The translations under genes were made by a program, and so were the position numbers. Under the pieces are notes generated by a model, which saw nothing but the letters and a program-made list of their open reading frames with translations, was not told the origin of the DNA and did no database searches. DNA of 64,000 bases, from the NCBI RefSeq assembly GCF_000732945.1, contig NZ_CP008944.1, positions 1,665,784 through 1,729,783 of the forward strand, given 5' to 3'. This DNA comes from Corynebacterium atypicum. GTDB taxonomy: Bacteria > Actinomycetota > Actinomycetes > Mycobacteriales > Mycobacteriaceae. Positions 62,799-64,000 of this stretch are shown here, piece by piece (position 1 is the first letter of the stretch; each line of letters starts with the position of its first letter).

Positions 62799-64000
62799 GT
62801 GACCTATCGCGAGACGCTCCATGTGTTGGCCCAGTCCTACGGCATAGCCACGTCCTACCGCGGCAACGCCGGAGAGCTGATCGAAGCAAGCGAGGACACC
62901 CTGTTACGGCTCCTCGACGCCATGGGTGTTGACGCCCGCGACCCAGGGCGCGCTCTGGCTGCCCGCCGCGACGAAGAAGCCAGCCGGCCCCTGCCCTGGA
63001 CCGTCGTGACTACCGAGGGCTACCCCTACGAATTCACCGTGCACGTGCCGGACGGGGCGCCGGCGAACGTCTGGATCGAGCTCGAGGACGGCGGCCGCCG
63101 CGAGGTCCGCCAACTCGACGACTTCACCCCGCCGCACACTGTCGGCGACGTGAGCTGGGGCACTGCCCGCTTCGAGGCCCCGGCCGATTTGCCCCAGGGC
63201 TGGCACCGGCTGCGGCTGGAGTCCTCCGGCCGGGAAGCCACCTCGACGCTCGTGGTGACCCCGGAGCGCATCTCGCGCACGGCCGAGGTCACCGAGCATC
63301 CCAGCGCAGGCGTGATGGCGCAGCTCTATTCCGCGCGCTCGCGCACCTCCTGGGGTATCGGCGACTTTCGGGATCTCTCGCGCCTCGCCGAGATCGTGGC
63401 GCGGTCCGGTTTCGACTTCCTGCTCACCAACCCGCTACACGCCGCGGAGCCCTTCCCACCCATCGAAGACTCCCCCTACCTGCCGACGACGCGGAGGTTC
63501 ATCAACCCGATCTACCTGTGCATCGAAGACGTACCTGAATTCGAGCTTTTAAGCGCGGAATTGAAGGCCGACGTCGAGGAGATCGCCGCCGAATTCCAGG
63601 CCGCGAACTTCACCGGGGATTTCATCGATCGCAACCCTATCTTCGAGGCGAAACTCGCCGTGCTGCGCGAGCTGTTCCACCAGCCGCGCTCTGCTGAGCG
63701 GGCCGCCGAGTTCGCCGCCTTCGTCGACCGCGAGGGTACAGGGCTGGTCGCGTTTGCCCGCTGGTGTGCCGACCGCGAACGTGCAGCCGACGTCGGCCCC
63801 TCAGCGGGGGCCCACGCGCTCGCCGAGCCGAGTGCGGCCGAATACGCCACCGCAGTGGACTTTTACATGTGGCTGCAGTTTTTGTGCGACGAGCAGCTGG
63901 CGGGCGCCCAACAGGCCGCGCTCGCCGCGGGCATGCGCATCGGCATCGTCGCCGACCTTGCCGTGGGCACCCACCCCGGCGGCGCGGATGCCACCGTGCT
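62799..64000 (+). CDS. malQ: 4-alpha-glucanotransferase (amylomaltase), 5' part
   Basis: The frame starts at GTG 62799 (VTYRETLHVLAQSYGI) and stays open to the right edge (about 400 residues of a roughly 700-residue protein). It contains an actinobacterial N-terminal extension (sugar-binding like, about 60-165), then the GH77 motifs LYSARSRTSWGIGDFRDL, DFLLTNPLHA (normally xxNPLH), SPYLPTTRRFINPIYL, and GMRIGIVADLAVGTHPGGADA near the end. The enzyme transfers glucan chains in maltose/glycogen metabolism. The catalytic Asp/Glu lie past the edge. Divergent from fadD15. Confidence 0.92.
   Translation, partial: MTYRETLHVLAQSYGIATSYRGNAGELIEASEDTLLRLLDAMGVDARDPGRALAARRDEEASRPLPWTVVTTEGYPYEFTVHVPDGAPANVWIELEDGGRREVRQLDDFTPPHTVGDVSWGTARFEAPADLPQGWHRLRLESSGREATSTLVVTPERISRTAEVTEHPSAGVMAQLYSARSRTSWGIGDFRDLSRLAEIVARSGFDFLLTNPLHAAEPFPPIEDSPYLPTTRRFINPIYLCIEDVPEFELLSAELKADVEEIAAEFQAANFTGDFIDRNPIFEAKLAVLRELFHQPRSAERAAEFAAFVDREGTGLVAFARWCADRERAADVGPSAGAHALAEPSAAEYATAVDFYMWLQFLCDEQLAGAQQAALAAGMRIGIVADLAVGTHPGGADATV

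Overview
The window is a contiguous, high-GC, gene-dense piece of an actinobacterial chromosome, most likely a high-GC Corynebacterium. The support is conserved gene order seen directly: thrC, glnE-glnA2, rnpB beside an RNase HI/phosphatase fusion, zinc-ribbon protein and Nif3, ptpA-SURF1, a DUF3052 gene divergent from homodimeric aceE, a small YtxH-like protein beside dnaG, dgt and a TPM-domain protein, glyS - ArsR - zur, then uppS-recO-era-(pdxY)-CNNM-ybeY-phoH-rsmE-dnaJ2-hrcA-hemW and a FadD15-type ligase. Most blocks have a clear counterpart order in Mycobacterium tuberculosis (roughly Rv2228c-Rv2241, Rv2342-Rv2345, Rv2357c-Rv2388c). Many genes have a TANNNT-type -10 element only 6-8 nt before the start codon, the pattern of leaderless transcripts. 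The species cannot be fixed from sequence alone. I see no insertion sequence, prophage or CRISPR array.

1-13.4 kb: end of an unknown gene, thrC with a tiny downstream gene, an MFS permease, the nitrogen block glnA2-glnE, a DUF2786 protein, a CYTH-CHAD protein, and a galactokinase-like GHMP protein with degraded active-site motifs. 13.4-19.3 kb: RNase P RNA, a minus-strand operon of Nif3, zinc-ribbon protein and RNase HI/phosphatase (the last two translationally coupled), then ptpA-like and SURF1 genes, tRNA-Val and a DUF3052 gene. 19.4-28 kb: aceE (pyruvate dehydrogenase E1), an alpha/beta hydrolase, an acyl carrier protein with a long N-terminal extension, pntA-pntB transhydrogenase and a NagD-type HAD phosphatase.

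28-36.4 kb is the most accessory-looking part: an unknown gene, a beta-lactamase-fold serine hydrolase, a DHA2 drug exporter with its own TetR regulator and a plausible operator over the promoter, a secreted SGNH hydrolase, tRNA-Asn, a Tat-exported PhoD phosphatase gene broken by one in-frame TAG, and a divergent secreted PAP2 acid phosphatase. 36.4-43.4 kb: tRNA-Met (CAT) with a strong terminator, a small membrane protein, dnaG (with most zinc-finger ligands replaced), a secreted RNase Sa-type ribonuclease followed by a barstar-like inhibitor, dgt, and a secreted/membrane TPM-domain protein.

43.4-64 kb: two unknown proteins, glyS, a 450-base AT-rich intergenic stretch ahead of the zinc regulators (ArsR type and Zur), a ferritin-like/VIT1 metal transporter convergent with zur, and a long minus-strand housekeeping run for cell-wall lipid carrier (uppS), recombination (recO), ribosome biogenesis (era, ybeY, rsmE), PhoH ATPase, chaperones (dnaJ2, hrcA), hemW, an orphan gene and a long-chain acyl-CoA synthetase. 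The window ends inside malQ. The best candidates for follow-up are the RNase-barstar pair, the phoD nonsense codon, the degenerate galactokinase, the zinc-finger loss in DnaG, and the TetR operator.
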